The notes beneath the pieces are model-generated. The model had not been told where the DNA came from. It worked only from the letters and a program-made list of their open reading frames with translations, and searched no databases. Positions 16,739 to 25,186 of a stretch of 64,000 nt of DNA are shown one piece after another. Position numbers and translations under genes: made by a program. The first letter of the stretch is position 1. The number at the start of each line of letters is the position of its first letter. Origin of the DNA: Streptomyces griseus (GTDB taxonomy: Bacteria > Actinomycetota > Actinomycetes > Streptomycetales > Streptomycetaceae); the NCBI RefSeq assembly GCF_900460065.1, contig NZ_UAVD01000026.1, positions 248,001 to 312,000 of the forward strand, read 5' to 3'.

Positions 16739-17550
16739 CCTTCCCCTACAAGCTCGTCGCGACCGACCTCGACGGCACGCTGCTGCGCGGGGACGACACG
16801 GTCTCCGAGCGCACCCGCGAGGCTCTGGTCGCCGCCACGGAGGCCGGCGCCGCGCACATCATCGTCACCGGCCGTGCGGTGCCCTGGACCCGGCACATCC
16901 TGGACGACCTCGGTTACGAGGGGCTCGCGGTGTGCGGTCAGGGCGCGCAGGTCTACCACGCGGGCGAGCACAAGCTGCTGACCTCGCTGACCCTGGACCG
17001 GCAGCTCGCCGGTCTCGCGCTGTCCAAGATCGAGGCGGAGGTCGGCCCGCTGCACCTGGCCGCCAGCCGCGACGGCCTGGACGGCGAAGTGCTGGTGGGT
17101 CCCGGCTACCAGGTGCAGGAGGGGCCGCTCCCGTACCTCTTCGTGGACGACGCCACCGAGATGTGGACGGCCCCGCTCAACAAGGTCTACATACAGCACC
17201 CGGAGCTGGACGACGACGCGCTGGCCTTCGCCGCGCGGGCGGCGGTCGGCAGCCTGGTCGACGTGGTCATGGCCGGGGCCGGTGTGGTCGAGATCCTGCC
17301 CCTGGGCCTGAGCAAGGCGACCGGCCTCTCGCTGGCCGCCCGTCGGCTCGGCGTGAAGGCGGCCGACACCATCGCCTTCGGTGACATGCCGAACGACATC
17401 CCGATGTTCGGCTGGGCCCACCACGGCGTGGCCATGGCCAACGCCCACGAGGACCTGAAGGCCGTCGCCCACGAGATCACGGCGTCCAACGACGACGACG
17501 GCATCGCGGTGGTGCTGGAGGACCTGCTCCGCTCGGCGCCCGTTCAGTAG
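16735..17550 (+). CDS. HAD-superfamily (Cof-type) phosphatase
   Basis: 271 residues starting at GTG 16735, overlapping the serS stop (GTGA). The HAD motifs are ATDLDGTLL (nucleophile and acid Asp), IIVTGRA (motif II), a Lys in GLSKATGL (motif III) and [11 protein letters not shown] (motif IV). The inserted cap domain between motifs II and III makes it Cof-like. Substrates of this class are small phosphorylated metabolites or flavin/sugar phosphates; none can be assigned. A paralogue with the same architecture is at 28158. Confidence 0.9.
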
Positions 17551-17573
17551 GACGCCCACCCGGCGGCGCGACA

Positions 17574-17608
17574 GCGGCCCGGCACCGATGTCCTGGGGGC
17601 CGGGCCGC
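17574..17608. terminator. Bidirectional terminator between convergent genes
   Basis: GCGGCCCGGC at 17574-17583 pairs perfectly with 17599-17608. It lies between the HAD gene (+) and the coiled-coil gene (-). No T-tract, as is common in Streptomyces. Confidence 0.65.
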
Positions 17609-17628
17609 CGTTCTGCGCGGGACCCGCT

Positions 17629-18327
17629 CTATCCGCGCTGCCCGCTACGGCGGCGCAGATCCTTCAGCTGCCGGGCGACGGAGTCCAGCCGCCCGTCCAG
17701 CCGCACGACGTCCTGCTGCACGTCCGCCAGCCGCAGGCTCATCGCCCCGATCACCCGGTGCGTCACCTCCACCTTCCGGTCCAGACTGTCGAGCCGCTCC
17801 GACATCCGCACCAGCACCGGCCCGAGTTCCTGCAACGCACTGCCGACGCCGGTGAGGCAGCTCTCGATCCGGGTGACGCGCTGGTCGAGGGAGGCGTACT
17901 GCGTGCGCAGCGACTCCTCGGCGTCGAGGAGGTACGTACGCACGCAGCGGGCGATGTCGCTGTCGCGAAGAAGCATGGCGACGTTGAGGACGGTTCGGCG
18001 GGGGTAGAGCCGCAGTTGCGTGGCCGCCTGTGGATAACTTTCCACCCCTTCGCCGCCCCATAGCGACATCATGTCGCTATGGAAGGCGTGCAGGTCAGCG
18101 CCGCGCAGCACGCGGAGCCCACTCTCGGCCAACTCCTCCTGGTGTCGATCGGTCAGCCTTCTGACCGCACCTGTGGATACTTCGAAGTAACGAGCCACAT
18201 CCTCTGTGCGAACGTGAATTCCGTCCGGGAGCATGACAAGGGCCTTCACCTGGTCGAGGACATCTACGCGCCCCATCTGCTCCCCGCGCAACGCGCGCGA
18301 TTCGAGCAGGGCGACTTCCGTGGGCAT
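17629..18327 (-). CDS. Conserved coiled-coil protein of unknown function
   Basis: A 232-residue soluble protein. The N-terminal half has a possible helix-turn-helix (TEDVARYFEVSTGAVRRLTDRH, about 42-63). A central segment (RRTVLNVAMLLRDSDIARCVRTYLLDAEE) recalls phage antirepressor/Rha-like proteins from memory. The C-terminal part, from about 135, is a regular heptad coiled coil. Two DnaA-like 9-mers fall inside the gene (TGTGGATAA at 18029 and TGTGGATAC at 18172), and AT content is a little higher than in its neighbours. A DNA-binding, oligomeric role is plausible; no function is assigned. GAAAGG precedes the ATG. Confidence 0.75.
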   Translation of the reverse strand: MPTEVALLESRALRGEQMGRVDVLDQVKALVMLPDGIHVRTEDVARYFEVSTGAVRRLTDRHQEELAESGLRVLRGADLHAFHSDMMSLWGGEGVESYPQAATQLRLYPRRTVLNVAMLLRDSDIARCVRTYLLDAEESLRTQYASLDQRVTRIESCLTGVGSALQELGPVLVRMSERLDSLDRKVEVTHRVIGAMSLRLADVQQDVVRLDGRLDSVARQLKDLRRRSGQRG

Positions 18328-18631
18328 GGGTGTGCCTTTCGTACGAGGGAATGACGAGGACGGCCCACACCCCGGGCTTCAGGGGTGGAGGACGCTCACG
18401 GTTGCCACTCACTCGATGACCGGTCCGGTGGGCCGAGCCTCACCCGGTGCCGGCACTCCCCGATTTCACGAACGCCACGACGCCACGGATTCCAGTTGCC
18501 TCCACGCGCCCTGCCCAACGACCCGATAAACACAACGTCACGCGTACACCTGTCCGCTCGTACGACGACCCCCGCCCAGGGTTCGGAAGGGCGGGGGTCG
18601 GCGGGGCGCGGAAGGGCTCAGGCCGCGGGCG
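18328..18631. other. 304-base intergenic region
   Basis: It separates the coiled-coil gene start (18327) from the end of the ABC operon (18632). Apart from the terminator at 18566-18600 and a presumed promoter for the coiled-coil gene, I see nothing in it. Confidence 0.5.
18566..18600 (-). terminator. Terminator of the ABC exporter operon
   Basis: A perfect 12-bp stem (18566-18577 with 18589-18600, sequence CGACCCCCGCCC) with an 11-base loop lies 31 bases beyond the last permease stop codon. Confidence 0.7.
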
Positions 18632-19351
18632 TCACTCCTCGCCCGCCAGCTTCAGCGCCCGCAGCTTCTGGCCCGCGTACCAGGTGGCGGCGACCGTGAC
18701 CGCGACCAGCAGGACCGTGGCGAGCGGCAGGCCGACGTCCGAGGTCACCGCGCCGTCGCCCGCGACCTTCTGGGCCACGGCCAGGGACCACTGCTGGACG
18801 CTGAGCGTCCGTGCGCCGGGGACCAGGCTGCCGAAGAGGGCCTCCCAGACCAGCGCGTAGACCAGGCCGAGGACGTCCGCGTGCCGGCTGACCGTGCCGA
18901 GCAGCAGGAACAGGGCGCTGTACGCGATCGAGGCGACCAGCGCCGCGATCGTGTAGGCGACGGCGACCTGCTGGCCGTTGCCGTTGAGGATCAGGCCCGC
19001 GAGGAGCGTCGGCAGGGCGGAGAACACCATGGTCACCGCGATGGCCACGATCAGCTTGGTGAAGATGATCGTGGGCCGCTTCACGGGCTTGGCGAGCAGG
19101 TAGACGATCGAGCCGTCGTCGATCTCGGGGCCGATCGCCCCGGTGCCCGCGATCACGCCGATCAGCGGGACCATCGTGGCGATGGCGAAACCGCCGAGGA
19201 CGTCCGAGGCGATCTGGTCATCGGCCCCGGCGAACATGCGCACGGCCGCGGCGATGACCAGCAGCAGTGCGGGCAGGACGAACAGGATGGCGGCCCGGCG
19301 CCGGCCGAGCAGGGCCCGGTAGGTGAGCCGGGCGACTGTGGGGTCGTACAT
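18632..19351 (-). CDS. ABC-2 type transporter permease
   Basis: A 239-residue integral membrane protein with about six hydrophobic helices (starting at residue 20 with AILFVLPALLLVIAAAV). Between helices is the charged EIDDGSIVYLLAKPVKR loop typical of ABC-2 permeases. It pairs with the ATPase gene 19382-20293, 30 bases upstream. A GAAAGGAG site lies before the ATG at somewhat long spacing. Export substrate unknown. Confidence 0.88.
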   Translation of the reverse strand: MYDPTVARLTYRALLGRRRAAILFVLPALLLVIAAAVRMFAGADDQIASDVLGGFAIATMVPLIGVIAGTGAIGPEIDDGSIVYLLAKPVKRPTIIFTKLIVAIAVTMVFSALPTLLAGLILNGNGQQVAVAYTIAALVASIAYSALFLLLGTVSRHADVLGLVYALVWEALFGSLVPGARTLSVQQWSLAVAQKVAGDGAVTSDVGLPLATVLLVAVTVAATWYAGQKLRALKLAGEE

Positions 19352-19381
19352 GACGGTGCACAGCTCCTTTCAGGCCACTAC

Positions 19382-20293
19382 TCAGGCCGCTACGAGGTAG
19401 GAAAAGACCGATTCGAGGGACTCGTCGGACGGTGAGACGGTGAGCAGCCGGATGCCCTGCTCACGGGCCACCCTCGGCAGCAGCTCGGTGAACCGGCCGA
19501 AGTCGACGGCCTGGATCCGCAGCGCCTTCTCGGTCACGTCGACCTCGATGCCCGCCGTGGACGGGTCGGCGATGAGCGCGGCCGCGAGGGCCCGGTCGTC
19601 GCTGGAGCGCACCAGATAGCGGTGCGGGCGGTCGGTCATCAGCCGGCGGATCTTCCGGAAGTCGCCGGACGCGGCGTGCCGGCCGGCCACGATCACCTCG
19701 ATGTGCGAGGCCAACTGCTCGACCTCTTCGAGGATGTGGGAGGAGAACAGGACCGTGCGCCCCTCGGCCCCCATCCGCCGCAGCAGTTCCATCAGCTGCA
19801 TCCGCTGGCGCGGGTCCATCCCGTTGAACGGCTCGTCCAGGAGCAGCACCGAGGGCTCGTGGACCAGCGCGGACGCCATCTTCACGCGCTGGCGCATGCC
19901 CTTGCTGTACGTGGAGATCTTGCGGTCCTGCGCGTACTCCATCTGGACCGTGGCGAGCGCCTTCCGCGCCTCGGCCCCGCCCAGACCCTGGAGTTCGGCG
20001 TTGGCGACGACGAACTCCTTGCCGGTGAGGAAGTCGTACATCCCCTCCCGCTCGGGGACGATGCCGATCTTCTTGTAGACGCTCTCGTTGCGCCAGATCT
20101 GCTGTCCGTCGAGCGTGACCTTCCCCGTCGAGGGGGCGAGGAATCCGCCCATCATGTTGATGAGGGTGGACTTTCCCGCGCCGTTCGGGCCGAGGAGTCC
20201 GGTGACGCCGGGCCCCACGGTCATGGAGACGTCGTTGACGGCGACCACGTTGCCGAACCAGCGCGAGGTGTGGTCGATCTCGATGGTGGTCAC
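19382..20293 (-). CDS. ABC transporter ATP-binding protein (ABC-2 exporter, second pair)
   Basis: 303 residues. Walker A is GPNGAGKST, the signature is YSKGMRQRV (a degenerate LSGGQ usual in ABC-2 exporters), and Walker B is VLLLDEPFNGMD. A C-terminal regulatory tail of about 90 residues follows. The true start is GTG 20293, overlapping the stop of the upstream permease (GTGA). The frame runs on to 20677 only as an overlap artefact. Drives the permease at 18632. Confidence 0.9.
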   Translation of the reverse strand: MTTIEIDHTSRWFGNVVAVNDVSMTVGPGVTGLLGPNGAGKSTLINMMGGFLAPSTGKVTLDGQQIWRNESVYKKIGIVPEREGMYDFLTGKEFVVANAELQGLGGAEARKALATVQMEYAQDRKISTYSKGMRQRVKMASALVHEPSVLLLDEPFNGMDPRQRMQLMELLRRMGAEGRTVLFSSHILEEVEQLASHIEVIVAGRHAASGDFRKIRRLMTDRPHRYLVRSSDDRALAAALIADPSTAGIEVDVTEKALRIQAVDFGRFTELLPRVAREQGIRLLTVSPSDESLESVFSYLVAA

Positions 20294-21198
20294 AGCCCGA
20301 CCCTCCGGTAGCGGCGCATCAGGACGGCGTAGGAGCCGGCGACGAGCGCGAGAACAACGAACAGGTAGACCACACCGGTACCGGTGCCCGGGCCTTCCCC
20401 TCCGGGGAAGGCAGAGGTCGCGCCGAGGAACGCGGTCTGGACGCCGTCGATCAGCGTGATCGGCGAGAAGAGGCCCAGCCACTGCACGGCCCCTTCCGAA
20501 CCGGTCTCCCAGGCGATGGCCTGGACCGTGGAGACGGCGCCGTAGGTGATGGTCAGGAGGGCGATCACCGCGGCGACGCCGAAGCCGCGGCGCGGGGTCA
20601 GGGCGGCCATGACGAGGCCGAGGCCGGCGAACAGCACGGACAGCAGCGCCACCGACACCAGCCCCTGGCCGAACCACTTGGTCTGGTCGGCGAAGTCGAA
20701 CTTCGCGAGCAGAGAGCCCACATAGAGGATGAGCAACGGCGCACCGGTGAGGATGAAGAGTGCGGACGCGGTCGCGGCGAACTTCGCGATCACGTAGTCG
20801 GCGTGCTCGATCGGCCGCGAGAAGTACAGGGGGACGGTCTTGAAGCGGAGGTCCCTGGAGACCGCCTGCGGGGCCTGCGCGGCGATGAAGAGGCCGATGA
20901 CGGCCTGGAGGTAGATCGCGTACGAGGTGTACTTGACCACCAGCTTGCTGGCGTCCGGGGCGGCCATGGAGACCGCCACCAGGATCGCCGCGACCAGCGC
21001 CATCACGCCGAACAGCAGCATGGGCAGCACCTTGGACTTGGCGGAGCGGCCCAGTCCGAAGGAGCCCCGCAGGGTCTGCGAGAACAGGGAGCGGCGGGCG
21101 TAGGCCCGGCCGAGCCGCGGTCCGTCGTAGGAGCGGTAGCCGATGTTGTGGATCCGGGAGGCGTCGCGCCCGGCCGCGGCCTTGGTCTCAGTGCTCAT
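20290..21198 (-). CDS. ABC transporter permease (ABC-2 type, first pair)
   Basis: 302 residues with an N-terminal cytoplasmic stretch (MSTETKAAAGRDASRIHNIGYRSYDGPRLG) and about six membrane helices. FSRPIEHADYVIAKF is the conserved cytoplasmic loop following helix 2. The start overlaps the upstream ATPase by 11 bases and its stop overlaps the next ATPase by four. All four ABC genes therefore form one translationally coupled operon. Confidence 0.88.
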   Translation of the reverse strand: MSTETKAAAGRDASRIHNIGYRSYDGPRLGRAYARRSLFSQTLRGSFGLGRSAKSKVLPMLLFGVMALVAAILVAVSMAAPDASKLVVKYTSYAIYLQAVIGLFIAAQAPQAVSRDLRFKTVPLYFSRPIEHADYVIAKFAATASALFILTGAPLLILYVGSLLAKFDFADQTKWFGQGLVSVALLSVLFAGLGLVMAALTPRRGFGVAAVIALLTITYGAVSTVQAIAWETGSEGAVQWLGLFSPITLIDGVQTAFLGATSAFPGGEGPGTGTGVVYLFVVLALVAGSYAVLMRRYRRVGL

Positions 21199-22237
21199 CG
21201 CGACCGCTTCCCTTCTGCTGGTCGGCCCCGGCGGTGGCCGCGGCCGGGGCGGCGGTGCCCTGCGCCCCGCCCTGTCGTGACGCGTGCTGTTCGGTACGGA
21301 AGACCTCGGCGATGTGGTGGCGGCGCTGTTCCATGCGGACCAGGCCGAGGCCGAGGCCGGCGACGCTGTCGCGGACCAGGTCGTACGTGTCCTCGCCGGC
21401 CGCCTCGATCAGCAGGATGTGGCCCGCGCCCGGCAGCCCCTCCGTGTCGATCCCGTCGTGGCCGACGAGGGTGACCCCGGCGTCGGTGAGGATCCCGCGC
21501 AGCGCGGCGGTGCCGTCGGGGTGGGTGTCGCTGTCGGTCACCTCGACCGCGAGGGTCGCGGTGGTCTGCGTGAAGTCGCTGGTGGAGCTGGAGCGCAGGA
21601 GCGTCCCGCCGTCGATGACGACGACGTGGTCGCAGGTGCGTTCCAGCTCGCCCAGGAGGTGCGAGGTCACCAGCACGGAGATGCCGAAGTCGGTGTGGAT
21701 CCGGCGGATCAGGCCGAGCATCTCGTCCCGGCCGACCGGGTCGAGGCCGTTGGTCGGCTCGTCGAGGAGGACCAGCTGGGGGTCGTGGACGAGGGCCTGG
21801 GCGAGCTTGACCCGCTGCTTCATGCCGGTCGAGTAGCCGCCGATGGGGCGGTAGCGCTCCTCGTAGAGGCCGACGTGGCGCAGCGTGTCGGCCGTGCGCT
21901 CACGGGCCGCCGTGGGCGGCAGCCCCGACATGCGGGCCATGTGCACGACGAACTCGGTCGCCGAGACGTCGGGCGGCAGGCAGTCGTGCTCGGGCATGTA
22001 CCCCACCCGTTCCCGGATGGCGGCGCCCCGGGTCGCGACGTCGAGCCCGAGCACCGCGGCCCGGCCTTCGGTGGCGGGGGAAAGACCCAGCAGGATCTTG
22101 ATCAGTGTGGACTTGCCGGCTCCGTTGGAACCCACCAGACCGGTCACACCCGGTCCGATGTCCAACGTGAGCCGGTCAAGCGCGGTCACGCGGGGGAACC
22201 GCATGCTCAGGGCTTCGGTAGCGATAACGGCTGTCAC
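21188..22237 (-). CDS. ABC transporter ATP-binding protein (ABC-2 exporter, first pair)
   Basis: About 349 residues from GTG 22237. Walker A is GSNGAGKST, the signature is YSTGMKQRV, and Walker B is LVLLDEPTNGLD with TSHLLGEL (H loop). The long C-terminal tail (about 225-330) ends in a Gln/Ala-rich segment. The frame is open upstream to 22381, but TAACGT seven bases before the GTG indicates a leaderless start there. This gene is first in the four-gene exporter operon that ends at 18632. Confidence 0.9.
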   Translation of the reverse strand: MTAVIATEALSMRFPRVTALDRLTLDIGPGVTGLVGSNGAGKSTLIKILLGLSPATEGRAAVLGLDVATRGAAIRERVGYMPEHDCLPPDVSATEFVVHMARMSGLPPTAARERTADTLRHVGLYEERYRPIGGYSTGMKQRVKLAQALVHDPQLVLLDEPTNGLDPVGRDEMLGLIRRIHTDFGISVLVTSHLLGELERTCDHVVVIDGGTLLRSSSTSDFTQTTATLAVEVTDSDTHPDGTAALRGILTDAGVTLVGHDGIDTEGLPGAGHILLIEAAGEDTYDLVRDSVAGLGLGLVRMEQRRHHIAEVFRTEQHASRQGGAQGTAAPAAATAGADQQKGSGRDEH

Positions 22238-22250
22238 GGAAACGACGTTA
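22238..22250 (-). promoter_or_regulatory. Leaderless promoter of the ABC exporter operon
   Basis: On the minus strand TAACGT is followed by CGTTTCC and then the GTG start. A TGACGA hexamer lies about 19 bases further upstream and may be the -35 box. Confidence 0.5.
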
Positions 22251-22426
22251 GTGGCGCGGGCCACAGGGGTCGTCAGCCCTGACGGCTGGATCCGCGTCAG
22301 ACTCCAGGCGTACGCGCCCGTAGGGGGACCCCGCGCAGGACGAGGCCGGAACTCCGGGGCGGGCGGCGCGACCGGGCCCACCGGGGATGCGGCGGAGGGA
22401 CCGGCACTCCCGCAGGCGGGCGGGAG

Positions 22427-22458
22427 TTCTCCACAGGCGGGACGCCCACTTGTCCACA
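22427..22458. other. Pair of DnaA-box-like sequences upstream of the M24 gene
   Basis: TTCTCCACA at 22427-22435 and TTGTCCACA at 22450-22458 lie in the 319-base divergent gap between the ABC operon and the M24 gene. The second is a perfect match to the preferred Streptomyces DnaA box. Around 22490-22525 two GTCAC copies in an AT-richer stretch may belong to the M24 promoter. Confidence 0.5.
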
Positions 22459-22556
22459 GGGACCGGGGCCCCCTTGACGCAGCCGCCGGACATTGTCACA
22501 TTCATCAGTGTCACGTTACGGGCGCGTACCGCACACGGCAGGGAACGGACGGTGGC

Positions 22557-23417
22557 ATGACCGGCATGACCTCGGCAGTGCAGCACGAAATCACCCCGGA
22601 GCTGCGGGGGTTCAGGGAAGTCCAGCGTCTGGCCTACGCCTGCGCGGAGGCGGTCGCCGGCCAGCTGCGGTCGGGGGTGACCGAGCGCGAGGCGGCCCGG
22701 ATGCAGCGGGTGTGGCTGCGTGAGCGGGGCGTGCGCGACTGGTTCCACCTCCCGTTCGCCTGGTTCGGGGACCGTACGGCGTTCGCCGGGTTCAAGGTGC
22801 CGCTGCAGTTCTTCCCGACCGACCGGAGGCTGGAGCCGGGGATGCCGTTCATCCTCGACATGGCCCCGGTGTACAAGGGCTTCACCGCCGATGTGGGGTA
22901 TGCGGGGTGCCTCGGCCTCAATCCGCTGCACGACAGGCTGCTGGCCGATCTGGAGGCCCACCGCGAGCTGATCCTGCGGGAGGTGCGCGAGCGCCGTTCG
23001 CTGCGCGAGATCTACGAGGACGTGGAACGCCTCATGACCACGCAGGGATACACGAACAGGCACCGGGCCTACCCCTTCGGCGTGATCGCGCACAAGATCG
23101 ACCGCGTCACCGAACGCCGTTGGTCGCCGCGGCTGTTCGGCTTCGGCACCCAGGCCCTCAAGGGACTGGTGAGTGACGCCCTGCACGGTCACCGGGACGG
23201 CTGGTCGCCGCTGTGGAGCCCCTACCGCTTCTCCGACCACCCGCCGCAGCCGGGCCTGTGGGCGGTCGAACCCCACCTCGGATTCCGGGGTACGGGCGCG
23301 AAGTTCGAGGAGATCCTGGTCGTCACCGACTCCAAGGACCCCGAGCAGAGCGCTTTCTGGCTGGACGACGATCTGCCGCATGTGCGGCGCTGGGCCGAGG
23401 AGAAGGTGGCGGCGTGA
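22557..23417 (+). CDS. M24-family metallopeptidase-like protein
   Basis: 286 residues from ATG 22557 (alternative ATG 22566). The fold is that of the methionine aminopeptidase/aminopeptidase P family, with putative metal ligands in ILDMAP (Asp), TADVGY (Asp), GVIAHKID (His), AVEPHLG (Glu) and KFEEILVVT (Glu). The N-terminal creatinase domain is absent and inserts differ from PepP, so substrate specificity is open. Its TGA overlaps the GTG of the hydrolase-SDR gene (GTGA), indicating a shared operon and perhaps a shared substrate. Confidence 0.85.
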   Translation: MTGMTSAVQHEITPELRGFREVQRLAYACAEAVAGQLRSGVTEREAARMQRVWLRERGVRDWFHLPFAWFGDRTAFAGFKVPLQFFPTDRRLEPGMPFILDMAPVYKGFTADVGYAGCLGLNPLHDRLLADLEAHRELILREVRERRSLREIYEDVERLMTTQGYTNRHRAYPFGVIAHKIDRVTERRWSPRLFGFGTQALKGLVSDALHGHRDGWSPLWSPYRFSDHPPQPGLWAVEPHLGFRGTGAKFEEILVVTDSKDPEQSAFWLDDDLPHVRRWAEEKVAA

Positions 23418-25186
23418 ATCTGTCTCAGGCGCGTGAGCGACGCGTGGTCACGGGAGGCGTCGAGCTGTGCGTCGCCGAGCTGGGCGACGCGGGCCGGCCG
23501 ACCGTGGTGCTGGTCCACGGCTATCCGGACAGCAAGGAGGTCTGGTCGGACGTCGCCGTCCGGCTGGCCGAGCACTGGCACGTGGTGCTGTACGACGTGC
23601 GGGGGCACGGCGGGTCCACCGCCCCGAAACCGCTGCGCGGCGGCTTCACCCTGGAGAAGCTGACCGACGACTTCCTGGCCGTCATCGACACGGTCAGCCC
23701 GGACCGGCCGGTGCACGTGGTCGGTCACGACTGGGGGTCTGTCCAGGCCTGGGAGTTCGTCACGGTCGGCAGGACCGAGGGCCGGATCGCCTCCTTCACC
23801 TCGATGTCCGGGCCGTCCCTGGACCACTTCGGGCACTGGATCAAACGCCGGATGACCCGCCCCACCCCGCGCCGGGTCGGCCAGCTGCTCGGCCAGGGCG
23901 CGAAGTCCTGGTACGTGTACATGCTCCACACCCCGGTCCTGCCGGAGCTCGCCTGGCGCGGCCCGCTCGGGAAGCGGTGGCCCCGGATCCTGGAGCGCAT
24001 GGAGAAGGTGCCCGCGGGCGACTACCCCACCGCCTCCCTGCCGAGCGACGCGGCGCACGGCGCCTGGCTCTACCGCGACAACGTCCGCGCCCGGCTCAGC
24101 AGGCCCCGCGCCGACGCCTACGCCCACGCGCCGGTCCAGCTGATCACTCCGACCGGGGACTCCTTCCTCTCCGAGCGGCTCTACGACGGGCTGGAGGACT
24201 GGGTTCCCCGGCTGGTGCGCCGCTCGCTCCCGGCCAAGCACTGGGTGCCCCGCACCCGGCCGGACCAGCTCGCCTCCTGGGTCGACGAGTTCATCACCGC
24301 GAACGAGTCCGCGGGGCGGGAGGGCGCGCCCGCGCAGCCGACGCCCGCCCAGAGCCCCTACGCGCAGCGGTTCGGCGGTCAGCTGGTCCTGGTGACCGGC
24401 GCGGCCTCCGGGATCGGGCGGGCCACGGCGTTCGCGTTCGCCGAGGCGGGCGCCCGGGTCGTGGCCGTGGACCGGGACGCGGAGGGGGCCGCCCGGACCG
24501 CGGAGATGGCGCGGCTGATCGGGGCGCCCGCCGCGTGGGGCGAGGCGGTCGACGTCAGCGACGAGGACGCGATGGAGAAGCTCGCCGCCCGGGTCGCCTC
24601 CGAGTACGGCATCGTCGACGTCCTGGTCAACAACGCCGGGATCGGGTTGTCCGGCTCCTTCCTGGAGACCACGAGCGAGGAGTGGAAGAAGGTCCTCGAC
24701 GTCAATCTGTGGGGGGTCATCCACGGCTGCCGGATCTTCGGCAAGCAGATGGCGGACCGGGGGCAGGGCGGCCACATCGTCAACACGGCGTCGGCCGCCG
24801 CCTTCCAGCCCTCGCGAGTGCTGCCCGCGTACAGCACGTCGAAGGCGGCCGTGCTGATGCTCAGCGAATGTCTGCGGGCCGAGCTGGCGGAGAAGTCGAT
24901 CGGGGTGAGCGCGATATGTCCCGGCATCGTCAACACCAACATCACCGCCACCACGCGTTTCGCGGGGGCCGACGCGGCGGAGGAGGAGCGGCTGCAGAAG
25001 CGGACGAGCCGTCTCTACGGGCGGCGCAACTACCCGCCTACGAGGGTCGCCGACGCGATCCTGCGGGCGGTCGTGCGCAACCAGGCGGTGGTGCCGGTGA
25101 CCCCGGAGGCGCGTGGCGCACGGCTGCTCTCCCGGCTGAGTCCGGGGACCCTGCGCTCCGTCGCCCGGCTGAAGCCTCCGCTGTGA
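23414..25186 (+). CDS. Alpha/beta hydrolase - short-chain dehydrogenase fusion protein
   Basis: A 590-residue two-domain protein. Residues about 1-300 are an alpha/beta hydrolase of the epoxide-hydrolase type: HGYPDS (oxyanion-hole motif), GHDWGS (nucleophile Asp) and a late His in AKHWVPRTRPD. After an Ala/Pro linker, residues about 315-590 are a classical SDR: VTGAASGIGRA (NAD(P) site), NNAG, and the catalytic YSTSK. Actinobacteria, including mycobacteria, carry such fusions; the pairing suggests successive hydrolysis and oxidation of a lipid-like or epoxide substrate, unproven. Both ends overlap neighbours by four bases. Confidence 0.9.
   Translation: MNLSQARERRVVTGGVELCVAELGDAGRPTVVLVHGYPDSKEVWSDVAVRLAEHWHVVLYDVRGHGGSTAPKPLRGGFTLEKLTDDFLAVIDTVSPDRPVHVVGHDWGSVQAWEFVTVGRTEGRIASFTSMSGPSLDHFGHWIKRRMTRPTPRRVGQLLGQGAKSWYVYMLHTPVLPELAWRGPLGKRWPRILERMEKVPAGDYPTASLPSDAAHGAWLYRDNVRARLSRPRADAYAHAPVQLITPTGDSFLSERLYDGLEDWVPRLVRRSLPAKHWVPRTRPDQLASWVDEFITANESAGREGAPAQPTPAQSPYAQRFGGQLVLVTGAASGIGRATAFAFAEAGARVVAVDRDAEGAARTAEMARLIGAPAAWGEAVDVSDEDAMEKLAARVASEYGIVDVLVNNAGIGLSGSFLETTSEEWKKVLDVNLWGVIHGCRIFGKQMADRGQGGHIVNTASAAAFQPSRVLPAYSTSKAAVLMLSECLRAELAEKSIGVSAICPGIVNTNITATTRFAGADAAEEERLQKRTSRLYGRRNYPPTRVADAILRAVVRNQAVVPVTPEARGARLLSRLSPGTLRSVARLKPPL

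Noticed and set aside
20294..20677. Upstream extension of the ABC ATPase frame
   Set aside because: It overlaps the permease in another frame; the ABC domain begins at GTG 20293.
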